DNA of 64,000 nucleotides from Dipteronia dyeriana (GCA_032871835.1 CM065301.1:30450405-30514404); one strand, 5' to 3'; shown: positions 1 to 11,493, numbered from the stretch's first letter. Numbers and translations are program-made. The notes: generated from the letters alone by a model not told the origin.

Positions 1-66
1 AATATATATATCTCTATTTTATTGTGCAGCATTCTTTATATATATATATTCACTACACACAATTCT

Positions 67-117
<51 letters not shown>

Positions 118-143
118 CTGCACCACGCAACCACTTTTTTTAC

Positions 144-195
<52 letters not shown>

Positions 196-225
196 CTTTT
201 ATATCTATATAAATCTATTTGTATC
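1..225 (-). mobile_element. Fragment of a Ty1/copia LTR with TA microsatellites
   Basis: This stretch matches, in the same orientation, part of the minus-strand copia LTR at about 22105-22262 and the inverted LTR near 9960-10010. Shared blocks include the text around the CACTACACAC motif and the TTTGTATC block. It contains two long (TA)n tracts (about 71-115 and 148-192). It ends abruptly at 225, where the Tat LTR starts with TGTTAATAG, so the Tat element inserted into this copia LTR. Short ORFs here simply translate TA repeats and are not genes. Confidence 0.75.
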
Positions 226-1359
226 TGTTAATAGTGAAATTTGGTCAGGGGTCAAAGAGAAATTTTTCACCCATAATCAACAATCATGAAGCCCGAAAAA
301 ACCGTAAAGCCACCCCGTAGGAGCAGGGAAGGCCGGCTCGTCTTCAAAACTGCCAGAAAACAAGCCAGGCGCGACCTAGACGAGCCCCCACAAGAGTACT
401 GGAACCCGGGCTTCTCCAGGCCATCTATCGGGGAACCTCGGCTCTGAGGTCGAGCTCCACAACCACCCAGTGAATGCCTAGGGAAGTCTCCAAGCTCAAG
501 AGACATTCGAAAGAAGCCAGCCAACTCTCTAGAAGCCCGCTGTCCTTGCTGGACATTAAGGAAGAATCACACCTAAATCTACACTACCCCAGCTACCTCC
601 CATGAAGGTCTACAAGAGCACCTCGAGCCCCAATGGTCAGGGAAAATCCATCTTAAGCTTCTAAGAACAGAGCCAGAGCAGGGATCTACCTCGCTCTACG
701 GGGCAATAGGCAGCTGGCAGGGTGACCTCCATGAAGATTCATGGCACGAGTGCACACAGGATCGTCCCAATGTAATATTTACATGCACGTCACGAGTTTG
801 ATTCAAATAAGGGAACAAACTTATCTCCGTCAACGATATCATCGAATCCAGTGACAATTCAAATTCAAATGGTGAATCCCGCCTGATAAGGAGGGAACGG
901 ATTCATGGGATCGCGGAAAAGTATTTGCGAACTAAAACCTATTTGGGCGATATATATATGTGAAGCCAAGCATGGTAGGAGGAAGAAAAACAGAGAACAA
1001 CCGACAACGACAGATACAAAAATACAACAACATATAATATAGAAAACAAAGAGATAGAAAGAAGAGGGGAAGGCCTAAATTCTGGATTCAGAACACGGTC
1101 ACCTTCATCTCCACTATTCGACAGGCACAGAGTTGCCACCCCCCCCCCCACACCTTCGAGAGATTATGAGCATACAAGAGAGCAATTTGTACTTTAAAGC
1201 AATATATCAATAATAAAGCTCTCATTTACTGTTCAGCCTCCCGTCTATCTCTTAAACAGGTCGGGAACCAACGGTACCGACACCGGCCACCACTTTCATG
1301 GTAGTGGTCTCGAGGATGTTAACAGGAATTTCTCATCCAGAGCAAATTTCCCGTAAACA
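226..1359 (+). repeat. 5' LTR of Tat element A
   Basis: The LTR starts TGTTAATAGTGAAATTTGG after a copia LTR fragment and ends near CCGTAAACA, just before the PBS. Its first ~50 bases resemble the start of the minus-strand Tat LTR ending at 20613, but the rest differs, so the two are different subfamilies. A TATA-like run at about 950-959 is placed as expected for the U3 promoter, and an AATAAAG polyadenylation-like signal lies near 1210. The start is firm; the end is inferred from the PBS position. Confidence 0.7.
948..960 (+). promoter_or_regulatory. TATA box of the Tat LTR
   Basis: A GATATATATATG run lies about 400 bp before the LTR end, where U3 promoters of plant gypsy LTRs usually sit. 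Assignment is by position and sequence only. Confidence 0.4.
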
Positions 1360-1362
1360 CTT

Positions 1363-1383
1363 TTTGGCCTCGTTTGTGGGAAA
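1363..1383 (+). other. Primer binding site of Tat element A
   Basis: The sequence TTGGCCTCGTTTGTGGGAAA closely resembles the TTGGCGCCGTCTGTGGGAA segment found directly after the 5' LTR of Tat-type elements, with a few substitutions. It marks the LTR/interior boundary. Confidence 0.65.
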
Positions 1384-1667
1384 CCTCTCACACCACCATC
1401 TTTTTACATTCAAAAAGTTTGTTATTTCATAGTAATCATCAGACTCCGCTCCTCACAAAGGCAGCAGGACACGTCGGGACAACCTTCTGCTACATCAACA
1501 CAAGGAGAGAAGCCCGGGGTAGAGAAGAAGAAAGTCAGCAAAACCCCTGAGCAAACCCCCTCCGAAGAAGGAACCGGGTAGAGGTCGTCAGTTCATCAGA
1601 GGGATCTGATGGTGAAGAATCCGAGATTGACTCAAGAAAATCCGAAAGCAAGAGTCTAAGAGACCAG

Positions 1668-2276
1668 TTGGCAGAGCTTCAGAAAGAGGTCCAATTGATG
1701 AAGAAGGTAAAGTACAAGGAGGACAAGAAAGATCCTCTAAGTGAAATGAACGCTTCTTTCGCCAGGAGGATCCGGGAGGCAGAGCTCCCGCCTAAGTTCA
1801 AAATGCCAACTGACAGGTTCTCCAGGACTGAAGATCCTCTGAGCCACTTAGAGAGCTTCATTCAACAGATGGAGGTCCAGAACATAACCAGGGCCGCTAT
1901 GTGTCTAATGTTCCCCACTACACTCACGGATTATGCTAAAACCTGGTTTAGGAAGTTACCCGCCGGAAGCGTGGATTCCTTCACCAAGTTATCAACTGAT
2001 TTCTGCTCACCATTCCAGGGAGTTAAGCCCCAATTGAAGAACCCTATCCATCTACAATACGTGACCCAGGAGAGAGGGGAAACCCTCCGGGCTTATGTCG
2101 AGTGTTTCCATAAGGAAGTCATCCAGATGGGCGTCTTCACCGAGAGAGAAACCCTCGCCAACTTTAGAAGAAACTTGTAGGAGGGAAAACCGTTTCAATC
2201 TTTTTCCAAGAAACCTCTGGAAACCTACCAGGAAGCCTATGATCGGGCTCTGGAACAGATTGAGGTCAAGATGGAG
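1668..2276 (+). pseudogene. Tat gag (capsid part), one stop codon, C-terminus deleted
   Basis: The translation contains a plant gypsy Gag (Retrotrans_gag) region: a coiled lysine/glutamate-rich start, then ELPPKFKMP, a segment with AKTWFRKLPAGS, and the RGETLRAYV motif. Frame opens with TTG at 1668; no clear ATG was found, so the true start lies upstream or is lost. A TAG at 2178-2180 interrupts it, and the same frame then reads on to about 2276. There it joins the RT remnant directly, with no zinc knuckle or protease between. Gag would package the element RNA; this copy cannot do so intact. Confidence 0.75.
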
Positions 2277-4868
2277 CATGACGACATGATCACTAAATCT
2301 TCAACCTCGGAAGGCCACATGGACGACCTTCCTAAGACATTCATGATCCTAAGGGAAAACCAGATAAGGTTGAACCCTTCCAAATGCGCCTTTGGGGTAA
2401 CTACGGAGAAGCTTCTAGACTTCATGGTCCATGAGAGAGGCATAGAGGCTAACCCAGAAATAATCATGGCTATCCTGGATCTAAAATCCCCCACTTCTCT
2501 TAAACAGGTTCAAGCCTTGACCGGTCAGGTAGCAGTGCTCAACAGGTTCATCTACCAGTCTACCGATAAGTGCCTACCATTCTTTAAAGCTATCAAGCAG
2601 GGAAGAAACATGAAGTGGGATCAGAAGAGCGAACAAGCTTTTCGAGCTTTGAAAGGATACCTAACAAGCCCTCCACTGCTGGTCAAGCCAAATCATGTAG
2701 AAGAGCTCCAAATATACTTGGCCGTTTCAGAAACCGCTGTGAGCGGGGCCTTAGTCAAGGAATGCGAGGATAGGATCGAGCGACCTATCTACTATGTGAG
2801 TCACGCTCTAACCAAGCCCAAAAAGAACTATACTCTATTGGAGAAGCTCGTTAATGCCTTGGTGACCTCGATAGGGAAACTCTGTCCTTACTTCCATGCT
2901 CATTCAATAGCAGTGGTGACGGACCAACCCCTCCGTCAGTTCTTGCAAAGGCCGGATGTTTCTGGAAGGCTGGTTCTATGGGCTATAGAGCTTACCCAGT
3001 TTGATTTAAAGTATAAGCCTAGGACCGCGATAAAAGCTCAGGCACTAGCGGACTTTGTAGCTGAGCTTTCAGTACCTTCAGATCAGGCAACCCCCGCGGT
3101 AACAGATGTCACCCTTGAGAGGACTCCAGAATCTACCAACTGGCCAGAGGGTTGCGAGTCATAGACTCTCTACACTGTGAAGCTTTTGGGCAGTCTGGGG
3201 GAAGGAGCGGGCATAGTCCTAATCAACCCAGAAGGAACTGGGTGTTGCCATTGTTTCAGGTTCGAATTTAAAGCCATGAACAATAAAGCGGAATACGAAG
3301 CCCATCTAGCTGGGATAAAAGTTACCATAGAGCTCAGGGTTGATTACCTAAATATCAAGAGCGACTCTTCACTCGTGGTCAACCAAGTTTCTGGGGATTA
3401 TCAAGATAAAGAGGATAACATGATCGCTTACCTGAAATTGGTGCAACAACTCAAGACCAGATTTAAGGGATTCATAATCGAGCAGATACCTCGACAGCTA
3501 AATCATCGGGCTGACGTCCTAGCCAAGAAAGCTGTTTATGGTGGCCAGACCCTACTTCACGGAGTCCCTCTTCAAGTAATCCCCCTACCTAGCATTATGA
3601 CAGGTAAGGAAGCTTATACCCTAGACCGACAGCCACGCTGGATTGATCCAATAGTAGAGTATCTAAAGGATGGAAAACTTCTCGGGGAGCCCGACCAAGC
3701 TAGGAGGGTTAAAAGGCTCTCAGTCCGGTATTGTATGGTGGATGGGCATTTATACCGAAGGGAGAAATCCCTTCCACTGCTCCAATGTTTACACCCAGAA
3801 GATGTCAAGTGGGCTTTGAGAGAGGTTCATTCCGGGGAATGAGGGAACCATATTGGTGGAGAGGTCTTGGCATATCAGGTTCTCCGTATGGGGTATTATT
3901 TGCCGACCATCCATCAAGATGCTAAGAACTTGGTGCAAACCTGCGAGGCATGCCAGAAGGCTGCCAACTTGAGTCACCTCCCTCCGGAGCACTTGTCGTC
4001 CATTACCTCGTCATACCTCTTTGCTATGTGGGGAGTAGATTTGATTGGACCGCTTCCTACAGCTCAAGGACAAGCCAAGCATGTTATCGTAGCAATTGAC
4101 TACTTCACAAGATGGGTTGAAGCCGGACAACTCTCCCAGATTTCGGAAGAGAACACAACAAGGTTCATCAAGACCAATGTAGTTTGTAGGTTTGAAACCC
4201 CTCTTGCCCTAATAACCGACCTCGAAAAACAGTTCGATAATGGCCGATTCAGAGATTTCTGTAAAGGTTTGTGAATCGACCTTCATTTTGCTTCGATAGC
4301 CCATCCTCAGACCAATGGTTTGGTGAAATCCATGAGCAAAACCATTAAAAATTTATTGAAGAAAAAGCTACAGCAGAAGAAAGGCAGATGGGTAGAGGAG
4401 GTTCCCAAGGTTCTCTAGGCTTACCGCACCACAAGGAAAACAGCTACAGGGAAAGGCCCTACTCGCTGGCCTTCGGGGTTGAAACGGTCCTACCTATAGA
4501 GCACAAGTAGACTTCCTTTAGAGTCCAACGATTCGACCAGGGGAGAAATGAAAGCAAGCTCTGAGCTAGCTTGGACCTCCTCGAGGAGAAACAAGATCGA
4601 ATAGCTGAGAAGGTAGCGATCTACCAAAGCAGAATTGACAAGTACTTCAACAGGAGGGTTAAAGCCTGAAGCTTCAAAGAAGGGGACTTAGTCCTCAGGA
4701 AAGTAATGTTGAACACCAGGAAGAGGTTAGACGGGGTCCTAGGACCCAATTGGGAAGGACCGTATCTAATAAATATGGTGATCCGTAATGGGGCGAGCTC
4801 GATGATATGGATGGTCGACTCATCGACCATACTTGGAATGCGGATCACCTAAGGAAATTCTACCCTTG
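2277..4868 (+). pseudogene. Tat pol remnant: RT C-terminus, RNase H, second RNase H, integrase
   Basis: All recognisable pieces lie in the same frame as gag. RT survives only from its catalytic aspartate pair onward (HDDMITKS at 2278). A gypsy RNase H follows (PIYYVSHAL, DQPLRQ, and ALADFVAEL near 3050). A second, archaeal-type RNase H follows (NNKAEYEAHLAG, the SDSSLVVNQVSG segment, HRADVLAKKA; 3177-3550). Then come the integrase zinc-binding region (CEACQK) and core (WGVDLIGPLP, AIDYFTRW; 3867-4400). In-frame stops are at 3162, 3840, 4272 and 4416. The integrase position that is normally glutamate after the PQTNG motif reads lysine (about 4324). Protease and the RT fingers/palm are absent. 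The element is dead. Confidence 0.85.
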
Positions 4869-5089
4869 AACAGGGGACTCAAGAGTAGGCGGCCTCCGAC
4901 TAGTTTTCTTTTTCTTCTGACAGTAGTGTACTCCATCTTCCATATCAATAAAGCTTGTTTTTTCTTGTTTTCAACTATGTCCTACAATGATTTGGGTCTA
5001 CATGAAAAAATCGACATTATCGCCTCAAGACCTGGGATAAACCGGGGAAGCCACCCCCCTACCCCCCCCTCCCCCCCCTCCGCCACTCC
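4869..5089. other. Spacer between pol and the tandem array
   Basis: This is non-coding retroelement DNA with a C-rich run at about 5050-5080. I see no domain in it. Confidence 0.5.
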
Positions 5090-5885
5090 TGATGACTCGG
5101 TCGGGCACTACCCTCCGCCAAGAAGGGTCTGAGTGTAAGACCATAGTTTCCATCCCGATCTCGAGACCAGGAAATAGCTAGATAGCCCTCCTGATGCCTT
5201 GGTCGGGCTACCACCCCCAAGAAGAATCTGAGTGTAAGAGCATAGTTGCCATCTAGATCTCGAGACCAGGAAATAGCTAGATAGCCCTTCTGATGCCTTA
5301 GTCGGGCTACCACCCCCAAGAAGGATCTGAATGTAAAAGCATAGATGTCATTCAGATCTTGAGACCAGGAAATAGCTAGATAGCCCTCCTGATGCCTTGG
5401 TCGGGCTACCACCCCCAAGAAGGATCTGAGTGTAAGAGCATAGTTGCCATCCAAATCTCGAGACCAGAAAATAACTAGATAGCTCTTCTGATGCCTTGGT
5501 CGGGCTACCACCCTCAAGAAGGATCTGAGTGTAAGAGCATAGTTGTCATCCAAATCTCGAGACCAGGAAATAGCTAGAAAGCCCTCATGATGCCTTGGTC
5601 GGGCTACCACTCCCAAGAAGGATCTGAGTGTAACAGCATAATTGCCATCCAAATCTCGAGGTCAGGAAATAGCTTGATAGTTCTCCTGATGCCTTGGTCG
5701 GGCTACCACCCCCAAGAAGGATCTGAATGTAAGAGCATAGTTGCCATCCAGACCTCGAGACCAGGAGATAGCTAGATATCCCTCCTGATGCATTGGTAGG
5801 GCTACCACTCCCCCCAAGAAGGAATCGAGGTTGAAAGCACGGAAGCCCTCCTAATCCTGAGCCTAAGAAGGGGCTAAACAGTCCT
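5090..5885. repeat. Tandem array of 99-bp units in the Tat element
   Basis: Units begin with a GATGCCTTGGTCGGGCTACC-like block at 5193, 5292, 5391, 5490, 5589, 5688 and 5787. Spacing is exactly 99 bp each time. A more divergent first unit starts at about 5090, 103 bp earlier. Because 99 is a multiple of three, the minus strand stays open across six units (5059-5652) and would give a 33-residue repeat containing FLGVVARPRHQ. Tandem arrays between pol and the 3' LTR are well known in Tat elements. The antisense ORF is most simply a by-product of unit length. Confidence 0.9.
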
Positions 5886-6396
5886 TTACTTAATGTTCTA
5901 CTCGGGATACAGCCCCCTAAAAGGGGCTCGGGGATGGAGGGCTCAATTTACTTGATTTCTAAATATTCTGATTATTGATGATCACTATTTTTTCCATTAT
6001 ACGTGGTCACTCACTATAACAGGCCTATAATCCAACAAGAGGACTATCGACTAAGGAAATTTAGCTGCAAAACTCAGTAGTCAGAAAGCCCGACGCTAAC
6101 TGCCCATTTTCACGATTAAACAGTTTTCTTATCCTATTGTTCCCCCAAGATAGTTTGTTTCAAATGTTGGACCTAGAGGGAGATCAAGCAAGTACGTGCA
6201 AGCCAGAATTAGATTTGAGATTAAAAAAATTTCATCAAGTAAGGGAGCCTATCCCCCAACAAGGCTACAACAAGCAAGGGGGGCCCAATCCCTGGTTCCT
6301 GGCTACAAAAGCAATAATAAAATGGCAAACACAGTTGAAGATGGGATGCCCACCCCTTTGTTCTGGGCATTCAAAATAGATTACATGGGAGAGAAC
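5886..6396. other. Untranslated part of Tat element A
   Basis: This lies between the tandem array and the antisense ORF region. Small plus-strand ORFs at 6137-6480 have no recognisable domain. Nothing else is seen. Confidence 0.4.
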
Positions 6397-8396
6397 TCAA
6401 GCATCTTCTTCTCTCCGAGGACCTCCAGCCTCCTCCTTCACATAATGAACCTCGCCCCCTACTCCCCTCCCTGGTCGTAACTCGTCCTGGTCAGCTGCAT
6501 CTATCGCCTCCGCCACTTCCTCCTGGGGATCAATTCCGGCTGCCTCGGGGTCAACAAGATCCTCCTCCATGATTTTATTGATCACCGCCATAACTTCAGG
6601 GGGTATAGCTGCATCAATAAGGCTGGCCACTGACTCAGACAAGTTCCTTCTTTCTGTTAACTCCATTTTTGAGAGCACTGTAGGGGGGTCTCATGCTTCA
6701 GCAAGGCCTCCTTCGAGCTCCTCGTTGTGAACCCCCTTCGAGTATTAGTCGGGACCAAAAGCTAGAAAGGCTGGAACAAAAGGAGGCAGATTTGGCACCT
6801 CCAACTGCTTCCCAGCTCCCTCCCCAAAAGAACCACCTCCATCATTTTTAGGGCGAGACATCTCCGCAGCCTGTGACATGACCTTTTCTCTATCCCAGCC
6901 AGCAATGCTGGAGAGATCGAATGGGGGAGGAAGAGCCTCTGCAACCTGGTAAGAGGCATAGAAGTACCCCTCGTTAAAAGAGGCTTCTACCTCGGCCTGG
7001 AGCTTGGTAATTTGAGCCTGCAAGGTTTGGTTCTCAATATCCAAGGCCTTCGCCTCTCCCTTCCAGTCATCTCGCTGGCTAGCCCGCCGCTTCGACTAGA
7101 GAGTCTCCTGATCAAAAGCCTGTTTCAACCTCTCATGGTCGCATTGAAGCTCAGGTAGCTGCTTCTCCATTCCTTGTTGGCTGGAGGTCATCTCATAGAC
7201 CAGGGTCTGAGCCTGTGCAAGCAACCCCATGGCTCGCTCAGCTTCAACCTCAGCCTTGGCTGCCCGATAACGAAAGAAGGCTACCTGATGCCCCATAGCC
7301 ACCTAAAACTTAAAAGCCTGCAAAGGAAAATCAAGTTAGCAAATGACAAATCAAAATATTGAATGAAGAAGTGAAAGCAACGGTTACCTCTGCTAGAAAG
7401 ATGGACCCTTTGGTAATCATGATGTCCACGGTCATCCTAGAAAGCCCGGCGCCAGGACAGGATGTAACATATTGCTTCAGAACCTCATCCTGACCTGTCG
7501 AGCTCGATTACTGGTGGGGGCGAGAAGGGGCGATCTCATGAATATCGGTATCGGGCTCCTTGGGAACCTCAACTGCCCGGGTTACAATAGGATCATCAGA
7601 AAGGGATAATGTGACTCAGTGAGCATCGGTTGAAGCAGAGACTACTGGTAAGGGGGCAGGAATGGACTTTATAAAGACTTTGGAGGCAGACCCTCCTCGG
7701 TTTAGAGCCTTCGCTGCCCGAGATACAAGAAGAGCCATCTTGGACTTCACCTGGGAATGTGAGGGGGAAGGAACGAACGGGGAAACTATCTTAGTGGTTG
7801 ACCCCAACTTTATCGGAACATCCGAGAGAGCTCTCGGGGCCGATCTGGAAGGAGGAGGAGGGATCCCAGCTCGCCGGGCTTCGAGAGAAGCTGGAGCAAC
7901 AACAAACACTTTTAGAGAGAGGAATCAAGATCATCAGAACTGAACCATCCAAAAAAAAAAACAAGATAGATCGAGATGCTTACGAGGGGTAGCACCGGAT
8001 ATCCGTAGGTACCTATTTACCCTACGGGGATCGAAGGGGTCGGCAGTTGGAAACTTCATATTCAAGTAGTTCCGAGCTAGGATGGTCTTCAGCACGGCTT
8101 TAGACTCAGCGGGCAAGGAATCCCGACCCCATATGGGTTTGTCACTAAAGGCAGTGGGAACCTCGAGCTCATGCCCACCGATGAAGACAGAGCTCCCCCA
8201 GACTCCCTCAGTCTCCCCCCGCCAGTACCCATTCTTCTTTCCAAGCGGGGTCCTTCTTTGAATCCCCGGGGATGATAAAGTTGAGCCTATTCTTAGCCTT
8301 GGCATAGAATTGGCCTCGTGGAACCCCAGCCAGGCTACCAATCTGGAAAAGAAAGGTTAGCTCCTCAGCCCCTGGCTCCCTAGTTACGTTGCTCAT
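6397..8396 (-). pseudogene. Antisense extra ORF of the Tat element (gypsy-type putative transposon protein), fragmented
   Basis: Reading leftward from 8396 there are successive open pieces in different frames: 8396-8208 (starts MSNVTREPG and contains DPAWKEEWVLAGGD), 8341-7934 (ends the globular domain with DPFDPRRVNRYL), 7909-7616 (proline/serine-rich linker), 7302-7096 and 7044-6745 (heptad-like coiled coil, then YASYQVAEALPPPFDLSSI) and 6678-6397 (acidic tail). This order matches the antisense ORF reported from Tat elements, whose N-terminal domain is annotated in families as putative gypsy-type transposon protein. Its function is unknown. At least four frameshifts or stops break it here. 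Confidence 0.7.
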
Positions 8397-8618
8397 CTCG
8401 CACTACTCCCTCCATAATACAAAAAAGCAGGCTAGATGCCTCCAGAAGCCGAGCGTCAGTTGAAGCGGAGCCAGCTGAAGGGCATTGAGTGCCTGCTGAA
8501 GGGTGGGGTGAAGAGGGAGCCTCACCCCGCTCTCAAAGTCTGTGACGTGGATAGGGAGCATGCCTTTGGGCGGGCTAAAAACATCGTAACCTCCATGAAG
8601 TACGTCAGTGTACTGGAT
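8397..8618. other. Short unassigned stretch at the truncated end of Tat element A
   Basis: This GC-moderate sequence matches nothing else in the window. It contains a small internal duplication: the CCTCCATGAAGTAC block at about 8590 recurs at about 8684, and GTCAGTGTA recurs twice just before the inverted repeat arm. It may be a junction product. Confidence 0.35.
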
Positions 8619-9321
8619 CCCGTCAGTGTATTGGATCCTAGGGTACCCCGCCCTCAAGGAATATCAAATGTCACCTCAGGTAACCTCCATGAAGTACCTA
8701 TCCAAAGTGACATCCAGAACTAGAGCTCTCCTCTCGGCAACGTAGGAAGAGAGGGTTGATTTTCATGACATTTAAAGTACCATTAATGAGGTCAACCGTA
8801 TTAATGGAGGCAGTCAACCTAATTAATGACATGATCAACACCATTAATAAAGAGAATATTCAACTCTTTAATGGCCATCATTAGTGAAAGAGTCCAAAGA
8901 GGAAACAAATACCTTTTCCTCCAAGATATCCTCCACAACCTATTCTTTGGGGTCAACTATAACAGAAAATCCCACCTTTCAAGGAAGGAAGAGTCCGAAA
9001 AGGAAACGATCATGTCTTCTCCAAGATAATAGCTATAAGCCAATCAACTACATTAAAGGAAGGACTTTATTCGATAAGGAAACAAAGATGAATTGAAGAG
9101 TCTCGGACTTGCACGCCAAAGTGGTCATCATGTATAAATATGCCTGTAAAAGGCATATTGTGGTGGTCTCCGATCAATGACAGAAGACACATGCTTCATT
9201 AAAAGTTTTGTCTACATCATCATTGTATGTGTACCCTGATCATGAAAGTACTGGTATTGGTAAACACTCATTGTTGTAAGCTCTCCGGAGCATATACGTT
9301 GTACTACTTTGACATCTTTGT
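8619..9321 (+). repeat. Partial Tat-type LTR (subfamily 2), plus orientation, in left arm of inverted repeat
   Basis: This stretch is the reverse complement of 19124-19837. It carries a TATA box (TATAAATATGCC at about 9132) and downstream leader typical of an LTR R/U5 region. It stops at 9321, where a copia LTR end (TGTTGG) begins. It lacks the LTR start that is present in the other copy. Confidence 0.65.
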
Positions 9322-11167
9322 TGTTGGTTTCCCGTTCACCGGTCACGCAACGGAACTAGGTTTTAAAATTTTTATACAGATCATATCTGTATTTGGGACC
9401 AGTGAACTATTTAGAACTAATACATACAATATTTAAACACAAGAAATTGTAATCGATAAAATCAAAAGAACATACGAACGTTTGGAGGCTCCTTCACTTT
9501 ACGATGTGCTCCTATCTTAAATACTACGTGCTCCTGTCTGAACCACTCGATCTTCCTCGCTATCTCCTGGATCTGGTAACTATGTGTGGGTGCGTCACGG
9601 TCTCAGGAACATAAATGGAGGATATAGAAAAATACTTAAAGAAACTTTTTCTCCTCAATTTGGTGTTTATTTCATGCACACATGAATTGCATCTCATGCA
9701 AAAAAAAAAATTAACAGATGTGATTCCGTATCTCCAAAAACAATATATATATATATATCAAATATATATCACTCTGACACGCCTTTGTTGAATATATATA
9801 TATATTAATATCACGCCTTTGCTTAATCTATTTTTGATTTCAAAAAACTAACTCCTCTGCTTGCTTTTTCACTAATATATATATTCACGCATCTATATCT
9901 CATGTACTTTCATAAAATAAAATCACGCATCTGCATCTCATGCACTTTCATAAAAAAAAAATAACTTTATATATATATCTATATATTGTTTGTATCATAT
10001 GCAAACACTTATATACATATACACACCAATTTGTATCCTATACAATCTCTTATGTCATAGTTGATATATATATTTTAATTATCCTTTTCAAATATATCTA
10101 ATATATTAAAAGTGATAATAAGTATTTTAAATTTAAACTTAAATTCAAATACTTAGATAAATGATTTAGTAAAATAAAATAATCATATTATTTTATCTTC
10201 ACATAAATCCATATATCAACTAACACCCTCCAATTAATAGTTAATTCATAATTCATAATTATCAATATAATTAAATAATTTAATTATTTAATTAATTTAA
10301 CTATTAACATTCATTAATTAAATAATCTCATTATTCAATTAATTCCCAAATATATACGTGTCACTTTTGTAACACAATTAATTGGACAATCCAATTAATT
10401 AACCGTGACCCTTGTTGCCTAAATCGATCGGGCTAGCAAGGGGATCTAATGGACCCACAGTATTTTGAGCTCCAATAATCCTCGGAATCATTAATTAAAC
10501 TCTTTAATTAATATTCATTGATTATTAACTCCGTTGTTATTCCACTAAAAACCTAAAGTTGCACTCTCTCAACTGTAGACGTTTTTACACAGACCGATAC
10601 AACTCGGTGTCCATTGATATAGCTATTACACATGGTGTGATCCTCCACAGTAGTTCATAATTAGAGCTGGGTCATAATGTCCGTTATACCCCTCTAATTA
10701 CATATATCCTTTAAGCACCGTTGATTCTATAATGAACAATAAATCCTATTTCCTTACGGAATTAGAAGAGCGCTCATATTGTCCAAGCCCCGAATTAACC
10801 CTTAAGGGAACTACCATCTACTTCTCACAAGAATGAGTGGATTCCACTATTGTGTACAAACCTTCTCAGCCACAAGCCAAACCGCAATCCCAATATACGG
10901 AGTATATTAATCAGGAAATGACTCATGGTATATCAAAGACCACGATCTAACCTGAAGGTGCCTATAAGACACTCAGGATTAAGATCATCCACATATAGCC
11001 ATCATTAGTTGATATATATGAATCTCATCGGTAAACGGATCTTCGTGATCATGGCCCAGTCCTATATGATAACATCATACAAGGTGCCTCCATTCTCATA
11101 TCTCCATATGAATGATTCAGGATAGAATCACAGTACATTATGGAATGGACCGCAATTATAGATTAAC
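9322..11167 (-). repeat. Inverted copia LTR lacking its first ~243 bp
   Basis: This is the reverse complement of 17181-19123, starting TGTTGG (the LTR terminus CCAACA reversed). It differs from the partner mainly in TA-repeat lengths. It replaces the first part of the 5' LTR expected for copia element A. ORFs within it are meaningless. Confidence 0.85.
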
Positions 11168-11491
11168 TCTATATTCTCCATTCAAGTTCTTGAGACCGTG
11201 ACGCACCCACACGCAGTTGCCAGATCAGAGAGATAGCGGAGGAAGATCGAGTGGTTCAGACAGGAGCACATAGTATTTCAGACAGAAGCACATCGTAAAG
11301 TGAAGGAGCCTCCAAACTTTAGTATGTTCTTCTGATTTTATCGATTACAATTTCTTGTGTTTACATATTGTATGTATTAGTTCCAAAAAATAATTACGAT
11401 CAAAAGTTCACTGGTCCCAAATACAGATATGATCTATATAAAAATTTTAAAACCTAGTTCCGCTGCGTGACCGGTGAACGTGGAACCAACA
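11168..11491 (+). repeat. Remaining 3' end of copia A 5' LTR
   Basis: This corresponds to about 18777-19123 of the 3' LTR and ends GGAACCAACA, followed by the PBS. The upstream ~1.85 kb of this LTR is replaced by reversed LTR sequence. Confidence 0.85.
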
Positions 11492-11493
11492 AT

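Larger units (their letters stand above)
226..8617 (+). mobile_element. Tat-lineage Ty3/gypsy retrotransposon A, broken
   Basis: Order seen: LTR (226-1359), primer binding site, gag, pol with RT remnant, RNase H, second RNase H and integrase, 99-bp tandem repeats, then an antisense ORF region to about 8396. A second RNase H domain after the first, tandem repeats downstream of pol and an antisense ORF are known traits of Tat-lineage plant elements. The expected 3' LTR starting TGTTAATAGTG is not found. The sequence instead changes at about 8619 to a piece of a different Tat LTR that belongs to the large inverted repeat. The right end is therefore truncated and its exact position uncertain. Confidence 0.8.
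8619..11167 (+). repeat. Left arm of a ~2.5-kb inverted duplication (partner 17181-19837)
   Basis: The arm contains part of a Tat LTR (8619-9321) joined to a reversed copia LTR (9322-11167). The same Tat/copia junction, at the same base, occurs in the right arm at 19123/19124. The junction was therefore copied as a unit instead of formed twice. At 11167/11168 the sequence flips from reversed to forward copia LTR. Confidence 0.85.

Noticed and set aside
22..231. Open frames rich in Tyr/Ile at the window start and at 21951-22322
   Set aside because: They are translations of (TA)n tracts inside copia LTRs.
5059..5885. CRISPR-like array
   Set aside because: Units are contiguous 99-bp repeats without unique spacers, in a plant retroelement.
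8619..9321. Reading this as the 3' LTR of Tat element A
   Set aside because: It does not match the 5' LTR at 226-1359 beyond general features; it matches the minus-strand LTR at 19124-19837.
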